Positions 45,068 to 54,407 of a stretch of 64,000 nt of DNA are shown in pieces (position 1 is the stretch's first letter; the number at the start of each line of letters is the position of its first letter). A program made the translations under genes and the position numbers. Source of the stretch: Nesterenkonia pannonica (lineage in GTDB: Bacteria; Actinomycetota; Actinomycetes; Actinomycetales; Micrococcaceae); assembly GCF_019575955.1 (NCBI RefSeq), contig NZ_CP080575.1, positions 1,550,001-1,614,000 of the forward strand, given 5' to 3'. The notes beneath the pieces were generated by a model that had not been told where the DNA came from, ran no database searches, and worked only from the letters and a program-made list of their open reading frames with translations.

Positions 45068-46715
45068 ATGCGCATCGCCGTCGTCGGAGCAAGCGGAAAT
45101 CTCGGAACCGCCGTGCTGAACGAGCTCATGGAGCGCGGTGAGGCTGACAGCATGAGGGCCATCGCCCGTCGCCGTCCGAACACCGATGTGGACCCCTACC
45201 GGCAGGCCGATTGGCTGAGCATCGATGTCCAGTGGGAGGAATCCGTGGACGAGCTCACGGAGGCCTTCGACGGAGCCGATGCGGTCATCCACCTTGCCTG
45301 GCTCATTCAGCCCAACCACGACCGTGAGCTCCTGCGCCGCGTCAACGTCGACGGAACCGCCCACGTCCTCGAGGCGGCTGCCAGGGCGGGGGTGAAGCAC
45401 GTGGCCCTCGCATCCTCTGTGGGTGCGTACTCGCCGGTCGAGGATCACGAGCTGCGGGACGAGACCTGGCGCACCGACGGCATTCAGACGGCCCACTACA
45501 GCGTGGACAAGGCGGCTCAGGAGCGAGCCGTCGATGCGTTCGAGGCCGAGCATCCCGACGTCGCGGTGGCTCGGATCCGCCCCGCTCTGATCTTCCAGGA
45601 GCAGCGGCTTCGGAGATTCAGCGCTATTTCCTGGGCAAGCTTCTGCCCAACAATCTTCTCGGGACGGTCAGGCCGCCCCGCCTTCCTATGCCCGACGGCA
45701 TCCGACTGCAGGCTCTCCATGCTCGGGATGCTGCGGCCGCCTTCGTCGAGGCTGTGCTGCGAGGTGCGCACGGCCCCTTCAACGTGGCAGCCGATGACAT
45801 CCTCGACGGCGAGGCCCTCGCATCCGCGCTGTCGAACACGGAGGCTGCCCAGCAGGCTGAGATGGGCAAAGTGGACTCTGCGTACAAGGCCGTGGAGAAG
45901 AGCTCATTCCCGTGCCGAGCTTCCTGATCCGCCCTCTGATCAAGCTGGCCCATCGCAGCCGTCTGCTCCCCATGGACGAGGGCTGGCTGGACATGGCGAT
46001 GCGGTCCCCGCTGATGAATACGGACCGGGCCCGTGAGGAGCTCGGCTGGAAGCCGACCAGGACTGGCCTGGAGGCACTCGAGGAGCTGATCGACGGCATG
46101 TCCCGAGGCAATGGTGCAGATTCGGGCCCCATGCGGGCCAAGACGAAGGACCCGGCGTCGCAGGCGAACCTGCCGCTGCCCGGGGCAGACCACTCATTGG
46201 ATGAGGATGCGGTCAGCAGCGACCTCCTGGGCCAATACCTCAGAGACCACCTGTCGGGGGCCGCGGCGGGCCTGGACCGCATCACGGCGATGGCGGAGGG
46301 GTATCAGGACACCCCCGTGTACGCGCAGCTCGCCGCCGTGGCCGAGAGCATCGCCGGTGAGCGTGCGTGGCTTGAGGGCCTGATCGAGCGGCAGGGCTTC
46401 ACCCGGCCCACGATCATGGAGCAGGCGGCCTCAGCCGCGGAGAAGCTTGCTCGGCTCAAGCCCTTCGGCACGGGTGTGACGGATCGCTCTCCCTCGGAGA
46501 TGGTTCTTGAAGTTGAGCTGATGATGGGGGCCATCACAGCAAAGATGCATGCCTGGCTGGTGGTGGCCGACTACTGCGAGGAGCTGGGGGTCAAGCGCGA
46601 CGTGGCGGACGAGCTCCTCGAGACCGCAGAGGCTCAGCGGGAGACGCTGGCAGGCGTCCACGAATACGCCCGACGGAGGGCGTACCGCCCCGATGCCAAC
46701 GCCTTTCCCAAATAG
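45068..46715 (+). CDS. NAD-dependent epimerase/dehydratase fused to a four-helix (ferritin/DUF892-like) domain
   Basis: The N-terminal extended SDR starts MRIAVVGASGNLGTAVLNEL, with the second-strand Arg in AIARRRPNTD, VNVDGTAHVLEAAARAGVKH and YSVDKAAQERAVDAF as the Tyr-x3-Lys segment. After position 46090 comes a polar linker, then a helical domain rich in Glu and Ala (LLGQYLRDHLSGAAAGLDRI, VYAQLAAVAESIAGERAWLE, EMVLEVELMMGAITAKMHAW) resembling four-helix ferritin-like bundles. Lost bases near 45605, 45670 and 45915 split the frame. The fusion is about 540 residues. The role of the second domain is inferred from helix pattern only. Confidence 0.75.
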
Positions 46716-46749
46716 ACGCTCCGGCGCAGGAGCCGACGTGCCCGGGTGC

Positions 46750-46795
46750 GTGACAGTTCTGACTCATTCAGAATAAGCGTTAGACTGAGGCCCTC
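46750..46795 (+). promoter_or_regulatory. AT-rich promoter/operator upstream of catalase
   Basis: An unusually AT-rich stretch (GACTCATTCAGAATAAGCGT around 46761-46780) lies about 40 bases before the catalase ATG. It contains a degenerate inverted arrangement (CATTC..GAATAAG) reminiscent of Fur/PerR-family boxes, which control catalase in many actinobacteria. By-eye evidence only. Confidence 0.35.
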
Positions 46796-46820
46796 CACCC
46801 AAGGACGAAAGGAGTGCCCC

Positions 46821-48502
46821 ATGGCTGAGCAGACACTCACCACCCGACAGGGCCACCCAGTTCAGCACAACCAGAACATGCGCACGGTCGGCTCACGCGG
46901 ACCCGCCACACTGGAGAATTACCACTTCCTCGAGAAGATCTCCCACTTCGACCGCGAGCGGATTCCCGAGCGCGTCGTGCATGCGCGCGGATTCGTAGCC
47001 TACGGCGAGTTCGAGGCGACCGGCATGATCGGCGACGAGCCCGCCTCGAAGTACACCCGCGCCAAGCTCTTCCAGGAAGCTTAAGCAAGAAGACCGACCT
47101 CGCCATCCGCTTCTCCACCGTGATCCACGGCCGCGACTCAGCAGAGACTCTGCGGGACCCCGCGGCTTCGCCGTGAAGTTCTACACCGAGGACGGCAACT
47201 GGGACCTCGTCGGGAACAACCTGGCCGTGTTCTTCATCCGTGACGCCATCAAGTTCCCCGATGTGATCCACTCCCTGAAGCCGGACCCCGTCTCCTTCCG
47301 ACAGGAGTAAGCGCGCATCCTCGACTTCATGAGCCAGGCGCCTGAGTCGATGCACATGCTCACCCACCTCTTCAGCCCTCGAGGCATTCCGGCCACGTAC
47401 CGGCACATGGAGGGCTTCGGCGTCAACACGTACAAAATGATCAACGCCGAAGGCGAGTCGGTCCTCGTCAAGTACCACTGGCATCCCAGAGTAAGCGTCG
47501 CCTCCTCAGCAGCGATGAGGCCGCCAAAGTGCAGGGTCAGGACCTCGGCCACGCCAGCCGCGACCTCTTCGACTCCATCGAGCGCGGCGAGCACCCCCAG
47601 TGGGACTTCTACGTCCAGATTATGGAAGACGCGGAGCACCCTGAGCTGGACTTCGACCCCTGGATGACACGAAGATCTGGCCGGAGGACCAGTTCCCGCT
47701 GCGCCACGTCGGCACCATGACGCTGAACCGCAACGTGGACGATCACCACAACGAAAACGAGCAGATCGCCATGGGCACCGGAGTGCTGGTGGACGGGCTC
47801 GACTTCTCGGACGACAAGATGCTGATCGGCCGCACCTTCTCGTACTCGGACACCCAGCGCTACCGGGTGGGCCCGAACTACCTGCAGCTGCCTGTGAACT
47901 CGCCCAAGGGCGTCAAGTCGGTGCACACCCACCAGCGCGGCGGCCTCATGTCCTACGGCGTTGACCTCGCCGAAGGACAGAACCCGCACGTAAACTACGA
48001 GCCCTCCATTACTGGCGGTCTCACCGAGGCGGAGAAGAAGCCGAACAACCAGCCCGAGATCACCGGTCGCGTTGCTCCTGCGAACATCGAGCGCCGCAAC
48101 GACTACATGCAAGCACGCGCCCGCTACGTCACGATGAATGCGTGGGAGCGCGACGGGCTGGTCGAGGAGCTCGGCGGCATGATTCAGGAGGCCGCACCGC
48201 AGGTGCAGGAGCGCTTCCTCTGGCACCTGTTCATGATCCACGATGACTACGGCACACGCGTCGGCGAGTTCATCAGCAAGAGCGCCGATGACGTCAAGCA
48301 CCTCGAACCCCTGTCGACGCAGACGCTCACGGAGGAGGAGCAGAAGCGCCTGCAGAACCTCGGTCGCAACGGTGACGAGTTCGACTCCACCGTCTGGGGC
48401 ACGTGGACCTCTTCGGTGGTCAACCACCAGGTCACCGCAGAGCAGGTGATGAACGGCCTGGGCAGCCTCGAGTACACCCGCGAGGACGCACCGGCCGCCT
48501 GA
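46821..48502 (+). CDS. Monofunctional heme catalase (large-subunit-like N-terminal core)
   Basis: The enzyme destroys hydrogen peroxide. Catalytic His is in [20 protein letters not shown], Asn in [20 protein letters not shown], and the proximal heme Tyr in [19 protein letters not shown]. The core matches clade 3 type small-subunit catalases (about 510 residues after repair). Three GCCGGC lesions fall in this gene: GCTTAAGC (47079-47086) in FQEAGKKTDL, GTAAGC (47307-47312) giving TAA in RQE*ARILDF, and GTAAGC (47491-47496) giving HPRVSVAS instead of HPRAGVAS. Other losses are near 47157, 47508 and 47672. GAAAGGAG precedes ATG 46821, and the upstream in-frame ATG is not used. Confidence 0.93.
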
Positions 48503-48527
48503 CCGGGAGCGCATCCCACTCTGACAG

Positions 48528-48575
48528 CTGAAGGGCCCCGCAGCGTGACGCTGCGGGCCCTTCAGCATTTGCCCA
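48528..48575 (+). terminator. Rho-independent terminator after catalase
   Basis: The arms CTGAAGGGCC.CCGCAGCG and CGCTGCGG.GCCCTTCAG form a long near-perfect hairpin 26 bases after the catalase stop. Confidence 0.85.
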
Positions 48576-48630
48576 GGCTCGACCGTTTGACTGGGCAGCT
48601 GAGCAGAGATCATCTCCGTACGACAGGTCT

Positions 48631-49849
48631 ATGAGGTCGAAGCGTATGCCAGACACCTTCCGAAACTGGTCCGGGAGCATCGAGTTCACCCCGAAGAGCA
48701 GAGCCGCCCCGCGAAGCTCCCGCCAGGTGCAGCAGCTCGTTGCCAAAGCGCGCCGAGGGGAAGACGCTGCGGCCCGTGGGCTCGGGCCACTCCTCGACTC
48801 CGCTGTTCAACACCCCGAGACGCTCGTCTCCTCGAGAGGCTCTCCGGCGTGAAAGCTGCGGACTATGAAAGCCGCACCGCACGGGTGCTTCCCGGAACCG
48901 GGCTGCGGGATCTGGGAGCGATGCTGGGCGAGCACGACCTCGCCATGATGAACCTCGGCGACGTCGACTATCAGGCCATCGCAGGAGCACTCTCGACAGG
49001 AACCCACGGGTCAGGCATCTCACTGGGCAACCTCTCGTCAATGGTCATCGGCGGGGTGCTTGTCAACGGACTGGGGAGGAGATCCCGTTCGGCGTCGACG
49101 CCGGTGAAGGCGAGGACCATGACCTCAGCCGTGCCGCGGCGCTCAGCCTGGGGACGCTGGGAATCATCACTTCCCTCACCCTGCGGCTCGAGTCCTCCTA
49201 CATGCTGCACCGACAGAACTTCATGATCCATATCGATTGGGTCCTCGAGCACTTCGCCGAGCTGGTGGAGCAGAACCGCAGCTTCGACTTCTACTGGTAC
49301 CCGCGCTCCGACATGGCTCAGGTCCGTCTTCTCAACGAGCCGGGAGAGGAGCCGACCCTTCTGCCTCCCGGTGAGCTGAAGAAGGAGGTGACAGGACCCT
49401 CCTACGAAGTGATCCCGAATGACCGGCACCTTGTCTTCGAGGAGATGGAGTACATGCTGCCCTTCGACGAGCAGCTGGCCGCCTTCCGCGAAGTGCGGGA
49501 ACGCGTGAAGTCGGAGCATCGCGCTCTTGTCGGCTGGCGGGTGCTGGTGCGCACGATTGCGGCAGACAACGTCATGATCTCCAATGCCCAAGGGCGAGAC
49601 ACCATGACCATTGCGCTGCTGCAGAACAATACTCTGCCGTTCAAGGAGTATTTCGATGACATCGAGCCGATCTTCCAGCGGCACGGCGGTCGGCCGCACT
49701 GGGGCAAGAAGCACACGATGAAGGCTCCTGAACTGGCGCGGCTCTACCCGGAGTGGGAGCGGTTCCAACAGATTCGGAAGCAGATGGACCCGGACGGAGT
49801 CATGATGAACGACTATCTGAAAGAGCTTCTCGGAGAGGAAGGCGAGTAG
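48631..49849 (+). CDS. FAD-binding sugar/aldonolactone oxidase (ALO / alditol-oxidase family)
   Basis: A vanillyl-alcohol-oxidase-type flavoenzyme. The early NWSGSIEF segment is followed by the FAD part, KTLRPVGSGHSSTPLFN in repaired frame, then AIAGALSTGTHGSGISLGNL, LSLGTLGIITSLTLRLES and the C-terminal HWGK motif GRPHWGKKHTMKAPEL. It oxidises an alditol, xylitol or D-arabinono-1,4-lactone to the corresponding product with release of hydrogen peroxide. The adjacent catalase would remove this. Indels near 48760, 48835, 49078 and 49160 break the frame. It is about 430 residues, the usual length. The exact substrate is unknown. Confidence 0.83.
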
Positions 49850-49853
49850 AGAC

Positions 49854-50291
49854 GTGGCGCTGAAGCACTCCATGAAACGTGGCAGCTCGAAGGAACGTGC
49901 ACGCGGGCGCAAGCGCGATGCGGGACTGGGACGCACCTCCTGGGTCTTCTCCGCTTACTTCGCTCCCAGTCAGAGCACAGGCCAGGAGCCTGAGTTCACC
50001 TCACGCAATACCCTCTGTCTGCTGAACACTGCGTTCGAGGAGGCCTGCGTTCGCCTCACCGTGTTCCACGATGACGCAGAACCCGTCGGGCCGTACGAAA
50101 TCCTCGTGGACCCAAGACGAGTGCGGCACCAGCGGATCAACGATCTCATCGAACCCGAAGCCGTCCCGCTGGACGCGCCGTTCGGCCTCGTCGTCGAGTC
50201 TGATGTTCCGGTGGTGGCTCAGCTCTACTACTTCGACTCGCGGGGAGGCGCCCTGAGCGCCTCCCACCTGAATCCGGCTCCGGCGGACTGA
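49854..50291 (+). CDS. ASRT family protein (anabaena sensory rhodopsin transducer-like)
   Basis: The conserved pattern TSRNTLCLLNTAFEEACVRL, VFHDDAEPVGPYEILVDPRR, VRHQRINDLIEPEAVPLDAP and SDVPVVAQLYYFDSRGGAL matches the ASRT/sensory rhodopsin transducer fold, a small beta-sandwich tetramer. No rhodopsin gene is in the window, and in actinobacteria such proteins are thought to bind sugars or act near sugar metabolism, which suits the oxidase next to it. The start is GTG 49854. The segment FSAYFAPSQS probably should be FSAGFAP (GCTTAC at 49953-49958 for GCCGGC). It follows the oxidase stop by four bases, so co-transcription is likely. Confidence 0.8.
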   Translation: MALKHSMKRGSSKERARGRKRDAGLGRTSWVFSAYFAPSQSTGQEPEFTSRNTLCLLNTAFEEACVRLTVFHDDAEPVGPYEILVDPRRVRHQRINDLIEPEAVPLDAPFGLVVESDVPVVAQLYYFDSRGGALSASHLNPAPAD

Positions 50292-50292
50292 T

Positions 50293-51143
50293 CTAGCCTC
50301 GCTCTGCCTCGGCGGCATCGATGAGCGCGCCATACCCTTCGCGGAACGTCGGGTAGCGCAGTCCGTCGGCCGGAAGAAGCGAATGGAGCAGGCTGGCGTC
50401 GATCGTCTTGCCCGTGAGTGTTCCGTCGCCCGAATCTTCCGGCACGGGCACTCCGAGGCGGGACGCGACGTAGGTGAGCACTTCGCCCATGGTGGATGGG
50501 GCGCGGTCCACAGCGTGGACCAGAGAGGGAGGCTCCTCCAGCTCGAGGAGCGTCACGATGGCGCTGGCCAGATCGTCTGAGTGGATCCTGTTGGTGATGC
50601 GTCCGTGATCGGTACTTGCTTACCCGGACGCGGTCAATCGTCCGTGTCCGCCCGGGCCCGTATATCCCTGCTTACCGCACCACGGTCACCTCCGGAAACT
50701 GCGCGTATGCATCGCTCTCTGCACTGTGAAGAACCTTGGCTGTTGCTCTTTCGGCGACGGCGGGGTCTGCTCGGTGACAGTGTCACCGTCCCAGTCGCCC
50801 AGGACACCGGTCGATGAGACGAACACCAGGCGGGGAGCGGGCGCGGCAGGATCGAGGCGAGGCCTGCGAGAGTCTGCCGGTACGCGCGCTCATACCCCTC
50901 ATGAGTGGGCTCGTCCGCTGTCATGGCAATAACGACGGCATCTGCCGCCGGCAGCTCGTGCCTGCGGTCGGGTTCAGCGAGATCCATTCCCAGCACCGGG
51001 AAGGGGAGCCCATGAGGCTTCGGGCGGCGCCTGATGCCGGTCACTGGCGTACCCTGTGCGTGCAGCAGCGTCCCGACCCGTTCACCCAGGTCGCCGCATC
51101 CGGCCAGCAGCACATGCTGCAGCGGGCTTGTTCTCGCTGTCAT
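50293..51143 (-). CDS. NAD-dependent epimerase/dehydratase-type protein (SDR)
   Basis: The nucleotide motif is VLLAGCGDLGERVGTLL, with GIRRRP after strand 2 and LVFVSSTGVLGDWDGDTVTE in the repaired frame. The conserved VVRPAGIYGPGR and RITNRIHSDDLASAIVTLLE follow. Two length-neutral GTAAGC lesions (minus strand at 50618-50623 and 50670-50675) fall in this part. One changes the Ala-Gly of RVRAGK and the other creates TAA in VVR*AGIYGPG, where VVRPAGIYGPG is expected. Further changes occur near 50745 and 50860. It is related to YeeZ-type proteins. The substrate is unknown. It is convergent with the ASRT gene, with stops two bases apart. Confidence 0.78.
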
Positions 51144-51253
51144 TCGGAGCTCCTTGAGGGTCGAATGAGTCCCCGGAGCAGACTGCTCGGGCGGACACAT
51201 ATGGCGGAACCAGAATACTGAGATCCCGGTCCCGCCACGAACGATGAGCGCGC

Positions 51254-51522
51254 CTAGCGGTCTCGCAGGGCTTCGATCAGCTCATCCTTCTTCATCTGTG
51301 AGTAGCCGTCGACGTCGAGCTCCTTGGCGCGCTGCTGAAGCTCCTCCACGGTCCTGTCCTCATAGTTCTCAGAGCTGCCGCCCTTCTCGCCCTGCTTCTG
51401 CCGCCCCTCTTTGGCGGCAGAGTTGGCGATGCGGGCTGCCTTCTCCTTGAGTACCCCTGGTCCTCACGGAGCTTCTCGTAGAGCCCTTCGTCCTTGACTG
51501 AGCTGCGCTCCTCCTCAGGCAT
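51254..51522 (-). CDS. Small Rho-N / DUF7218-type protein
   Basis: The protein begins [20 protein letters not shown] then, in the next frame after one lost base near 51455, [20 protein letters not shown] and [20 protein letters not shown] followed by [24 protein letters not shown]. The first half matches a small stress protein family, and the C-terminal part is a Rho termination factor N-terminal (SAP-like) motif that binds nucleic acid. About 89 residues. It sits seven bases upstream of the SDR stop on the same strand. Confidence 0.72.
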
Positions 51523-51528
51523 CTGAAC

Positions 51529-52425
51529 TCACGCTCCTGTGAACGGCTTGCCGCCGGTGACGGGGATGACGGCGCCCGAAGTGTAGCTCGCCTCCTCGGA
51601 GGCCAGGTATACGTAGGCTCCAGCGAGCTCGGTAAGCTGCCCGGCGCGCTCCATAGGGTGTCGCCGCCGAAGTTCTCCACCTTTGACTCGGGGAAGCCGG
51701 TGGCCGGGATGAGAGGGGTCCAGATCGGTCCCGGAGCGACCGCGTTGACGCGGATGCCGCGAGGCGTGAGCTCTTGTGCCAACGACTCCGTGAAGGCGAC
51801 CTGGGCCGCCTTCGTCATCGCGTAGTCGAACAGCGGGGAGCGGGGCCTGCTGCCTGCACGGATGTGGTCGTGATGATCGAACCGCCCTCGGGGATGTGCG
51901 GCACCGCGTGCTTGGTCAGCGCAACGTGAGCGGTGAGGTTGGTGCCGAACACCTTCTTCACGTCATCCATGGATACGTGCTCGATGCCGCTGCGCTTGCG
52001 CTGGTAGGCCGCGTTCAGAATGAGCACGTCGATTCCGCCCAGGTCCTTCAGCGCATTGCCGACGACGCCTTCCGCAGCGTCGTCCTTCGTCAGGTCAGCC
52101 GGGTATGCGTGCCCGCGCTTACCAGCATCGTGAACATGCTTGAGCGTCTCTTGGGCGTCCTCCTTCTCCTCCGGGAGATGGACGAACGCTATGTCGGCCC
52201 CTCCCGCGCGAAGGCGATGGCGGTTGCTCGCCCGATCCCGGAGTCTCCGCCGGTGATCAGCACCTTCTTCCCCTTGAGGCGATCGGCGCCGACGTAGGAG
52301 TCTTCGCCGTGGTCAGGGGTGGGTGCTGTTTCGCTGTCCAGGCCTGGCTGACCCACATCCCCATGCGCGGGGAACTGATCGTCATGATGCTTGGTGGTCG
52401 GGTCCGTCTGGTTCTTCTCAGTCAT
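51529..52425 (-). CDS. SDR family oxidoreductase (YhdF/YhxC-like general stress type)
   Basis: The charged N-terminal extension (MTEKNQTDPTTKHHDDQFPA) is followed by the dehydrogenase fold: KVLITGGDSGIGRATAIAFA, PADLTKDDAAEG, LILNAAYQRKRSG, SIITTTSVQAA and Tyr-x3-Lys in DYAMTKAAQVAFTESLAQEL. The C-terminus is YTSGAVIPVTGGKPFTGA. This is the pattern of general-stress SDRs next to catalase-type genes. Two GCCGGC lesions are likely: GTAAGC (51632-51637), where GQLTELAG should be GQPAELAG, and GCTTAC (52117-52122). Frame changes also occur near 51655, 51840 and 52195. Length about 295. Confidence 0.85.
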
Positions 52426-52481
52426 GGCGTCCTCCTCGGGATCGCTCGAACGGTTTCAGAAGCTCTTCGAGACGCAGGCCT

Positions 52482-53666
52482 TCAGCTTGCCTGGGGGTCG
52501 AGGACGACCTTGATGCAGCCGTCCTCCTTCTTCTGGAAGGTCTGGTACGCCTCAGGCGCCTGGTCAAGGGGAGATGGTGAGTCACGAAGTCGTCGACGCC
52601 GAGAGGGTCCTTCGTGTCCTCCACGAGGGGGAGAATGTCGTCGACCCAGTTCTTGACGTTGGCCTGACCCATAGTCACTGGATCTGCTTGTCGAACATGG
52701 TCAGCATCGGCAGGGAGAGGCCTGGCCGCCGTAGACGCCGGAGAGGCTGATGGTCCCACCCCGGCGCACCAGATCGATGGCTGTGTAGACAGCACCCAGC
52801 CTGTCCATGCCCACGGTGTCCATCATCGGCTGCGAGATCTTCTTCGGCATGAACTGTGCGCCGAGCTGCGCGAACTTCGCCACCGTGGACTGGACGCCTC
52901 CGTGGGCCTCCATGCCGACTGCATCGATGACAGCATCGGGCCCCCGTCCCTGTGTCTTCTCCTTGATGGTCGCCACCGCGTCCTCGGTCTGGGGAAGACC
53001 TCGATGCCGTGGCGCGCTGCCATCTCTCGGCGCTCGGCTTCGGGCTCAATGGCATACACCGTCATGCCCAGGTGCCGTGCGATGCGCGCGCAGAACTGAC
53101 CGATCGGTCCGAGGCCGAGCACCGCGACGCTGTCGCCCTTCTTAACCCCGGCGTACTGAACTGCCTGCCACGCGGTGGGCAGCACATCCGACAGGAAGAG
53201 GTAGCGGTGGTCGGGAAGCTCGTCGCTGACCTTGATGGGCCCATAGCGGCGTGGGGCACACGAAGGAACTGTGCCTGCCCGCCGGGGATCGCGCCGTAGA
53301 GCTGCGAATATCCGACAGGAAGAGGACCGGTGCCCATGTCTGTGTTCTGCGTCGTCTCGCACTGGGTCTGGAGCCCTTGCTGCAGAAGTAGCAGTTGCCG
53401 CAGGCGATCTGGAACGGAACGACGACCCGGTCGCCGACCTTGAGGTCGGTTCCGGACCCGGTCTCGACGACGCGCCCCATCGGCTCGTGGCCAACGATGT
53501 CCCCAGGCGTCATAAAAGGGCCCAGGACTTCGTAGAGGTGAAGATCCGAGCCGCAGATCGCGGTGGAGGTCACCTCGATCACGGCGTCGCTGGGCTTTTC
53601 GATGGTCGGGTCGGGGACGGTCTCGACCGACATCTTGTGCGTGCCTTGCCAAGTCACTGCTTTCAC
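52482..53666 (-). CDS. Zinc-dependent alcohol dehydrogenase (glutathione-independent formaldehyde dehydrogenase-like)
   Basis: The medium-chain dehydrogenase opens [20 protein letters not shown]. Catalytic zinc ligands are in [10 protein letters not shown] and [12 protein letters not shown], and the structural zinc motif [10 protein letters not shown] is followed by a further Cys. The nucleotide fold is in [20 protein letters not shown], and the end is KVVLDPQAS. Lost bases near 53370, 53250, 52995, 52720, 52680, 52570 and 52495 scatter the frame. Family members act on formaldehyde or other alcohols and often occur with stress SDRs. The start ATG 53666 is preceded by an AAGGAGCG site. Confidence 0.88.
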
Positions 53667-53810
53667 GCTCTAACGCTCCTTTATGGAATGTGGTGCAACT
53701 CGTGATGAGCTTTACCCACACTAGAGAGACCGACCTTGGCAGGTGCTGGACGTATGCATGAGATCCGGTCAGAGTCTGCCGGGCGTCGCCGCGGAGCCCC
53801 TCGGATCGCT

Positions 53811-53823
53811 ATTATGTCAACTT
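53811..53823 (+). repeat. Isolated dif half-site (XerD arm) at the end of DUF3054
   Basis: The 13 bases ATTATGTCAACTT are identical to the XerD-side arm of the dif site at 54284-54311 but in inverted orientation. The XerC-side sequence before them does not match. They overlap the DUF3054 stop codon, so the gene is framed by an inverted 13-base repeat. Confidence 0.7.
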
Positions 53824-54248
53824 GTGGACATGCGCTCTGCTCGGCCCGCCAGCAGCTTCGAGATCGCTCGACGCCCCATCAGCAGAACGCCGAGGCTGAG
53901 GGTGGCCACCACGACGAAGCTGGTCTGCACACCTCCGTCAGTGAGCAGAAGGCGCAGCAACATGCCAATAAGCACTGTGCAGGCCACCACGACGACGCCA
54001 TGGGGCCACAGCCGGTGCGGGGAGCGAGGGCTTCCACTGATCAGCCACGCGAGCGCCAGCGCGGCGAGGAACGGCCATGCAGTGGACAGGATCTCCCATG
54101 GACTGAGTCCGATTCGTGCGAGCGGTTGCCCACCACGGCGAAGATCACCACGAGGCTTGCTGTCGGCTGCGAAGGCTGCGGAAGCAGAACCTGTGCGGGC
54201 TCGCTTGTCAGCGTCGTGGCTCGCTCGGCGGCCGGGGGTGTGGGTCAT
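53817..54248 (-). CDS. DUF3054 family membrane protein
   Basis: From ATG 54248 the protein begins MTHTPGRRASHDADKRARTG, then, read in a neighbouring frame around 54130-54190, ASLVVIFAVVGNRSHESG. The rest is SPWEILSTAWPFLAALALAW and VVVVACTVLIGMLLRLLLTD, FVVVATLSLGVLLMGRRA. Four hydrophobic helices and the GRxSH-like element fit DUF3054. The function is unknown. The gene lies between a dif half-site and the full dif site. Confidence 0.75.
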   Translation of the reverse strand: MTHTPGRRASHDADKRARTGSASAAFAADSKPRGDLRRGGQPLARIGLSPWEILSTAWPFLAALALAWLISGSPRSPHRLWPHGVVVVACTVLIGMLLRLLLTDGGVQTSFVVVATLSLGVLLMGRRAISKLLAGRAERMSTS

Positions 54249-54283
54249 CCGTCCAGGGTAGCCGGGAGTCGCACTCACACTTA

Positions 54284-54311
54284 AGTTGACATAATGTAGA
54301 TTATCGGTCAT
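54284..54311 (-). other. dif: Chromosome dimer resolution site dif (XerC/XerD)
   Basis: On the minus strand the 28 bases read ATGACCGATAA, then the six-base centre TCTACA, then TTATGTCAACT. This matches the actinobacterial dif pattern of a CCGATAAT arm, short centre and ATTATGTCAA arm, and keeps the TTATGT of the XerD arm found across bacteria. It is an AT-rich island in an otherwise GC-rich intergenic region. It marks the replication terminus, where XerC/XerD and FtsK resolve chromosome dimers. The central six bases and both arms are intact. Confidence 0.88.
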
Positions 54312-54407
54312 TCAGGCAACGCGTGAGCGCAGTGATGAGCACCACCCGCCGCGTGCAGTCTGTCCTGAGCACGTGACAGCCAGCATTCGGGTCTAGCCTT
54401 GGGCATC

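Noticed and set aside
54276-54284. CTTAAG near dif as a lesion
   Set aside because: It lies in a naturally AT-rich non-coding stretch and extends the conserved arm of dif.
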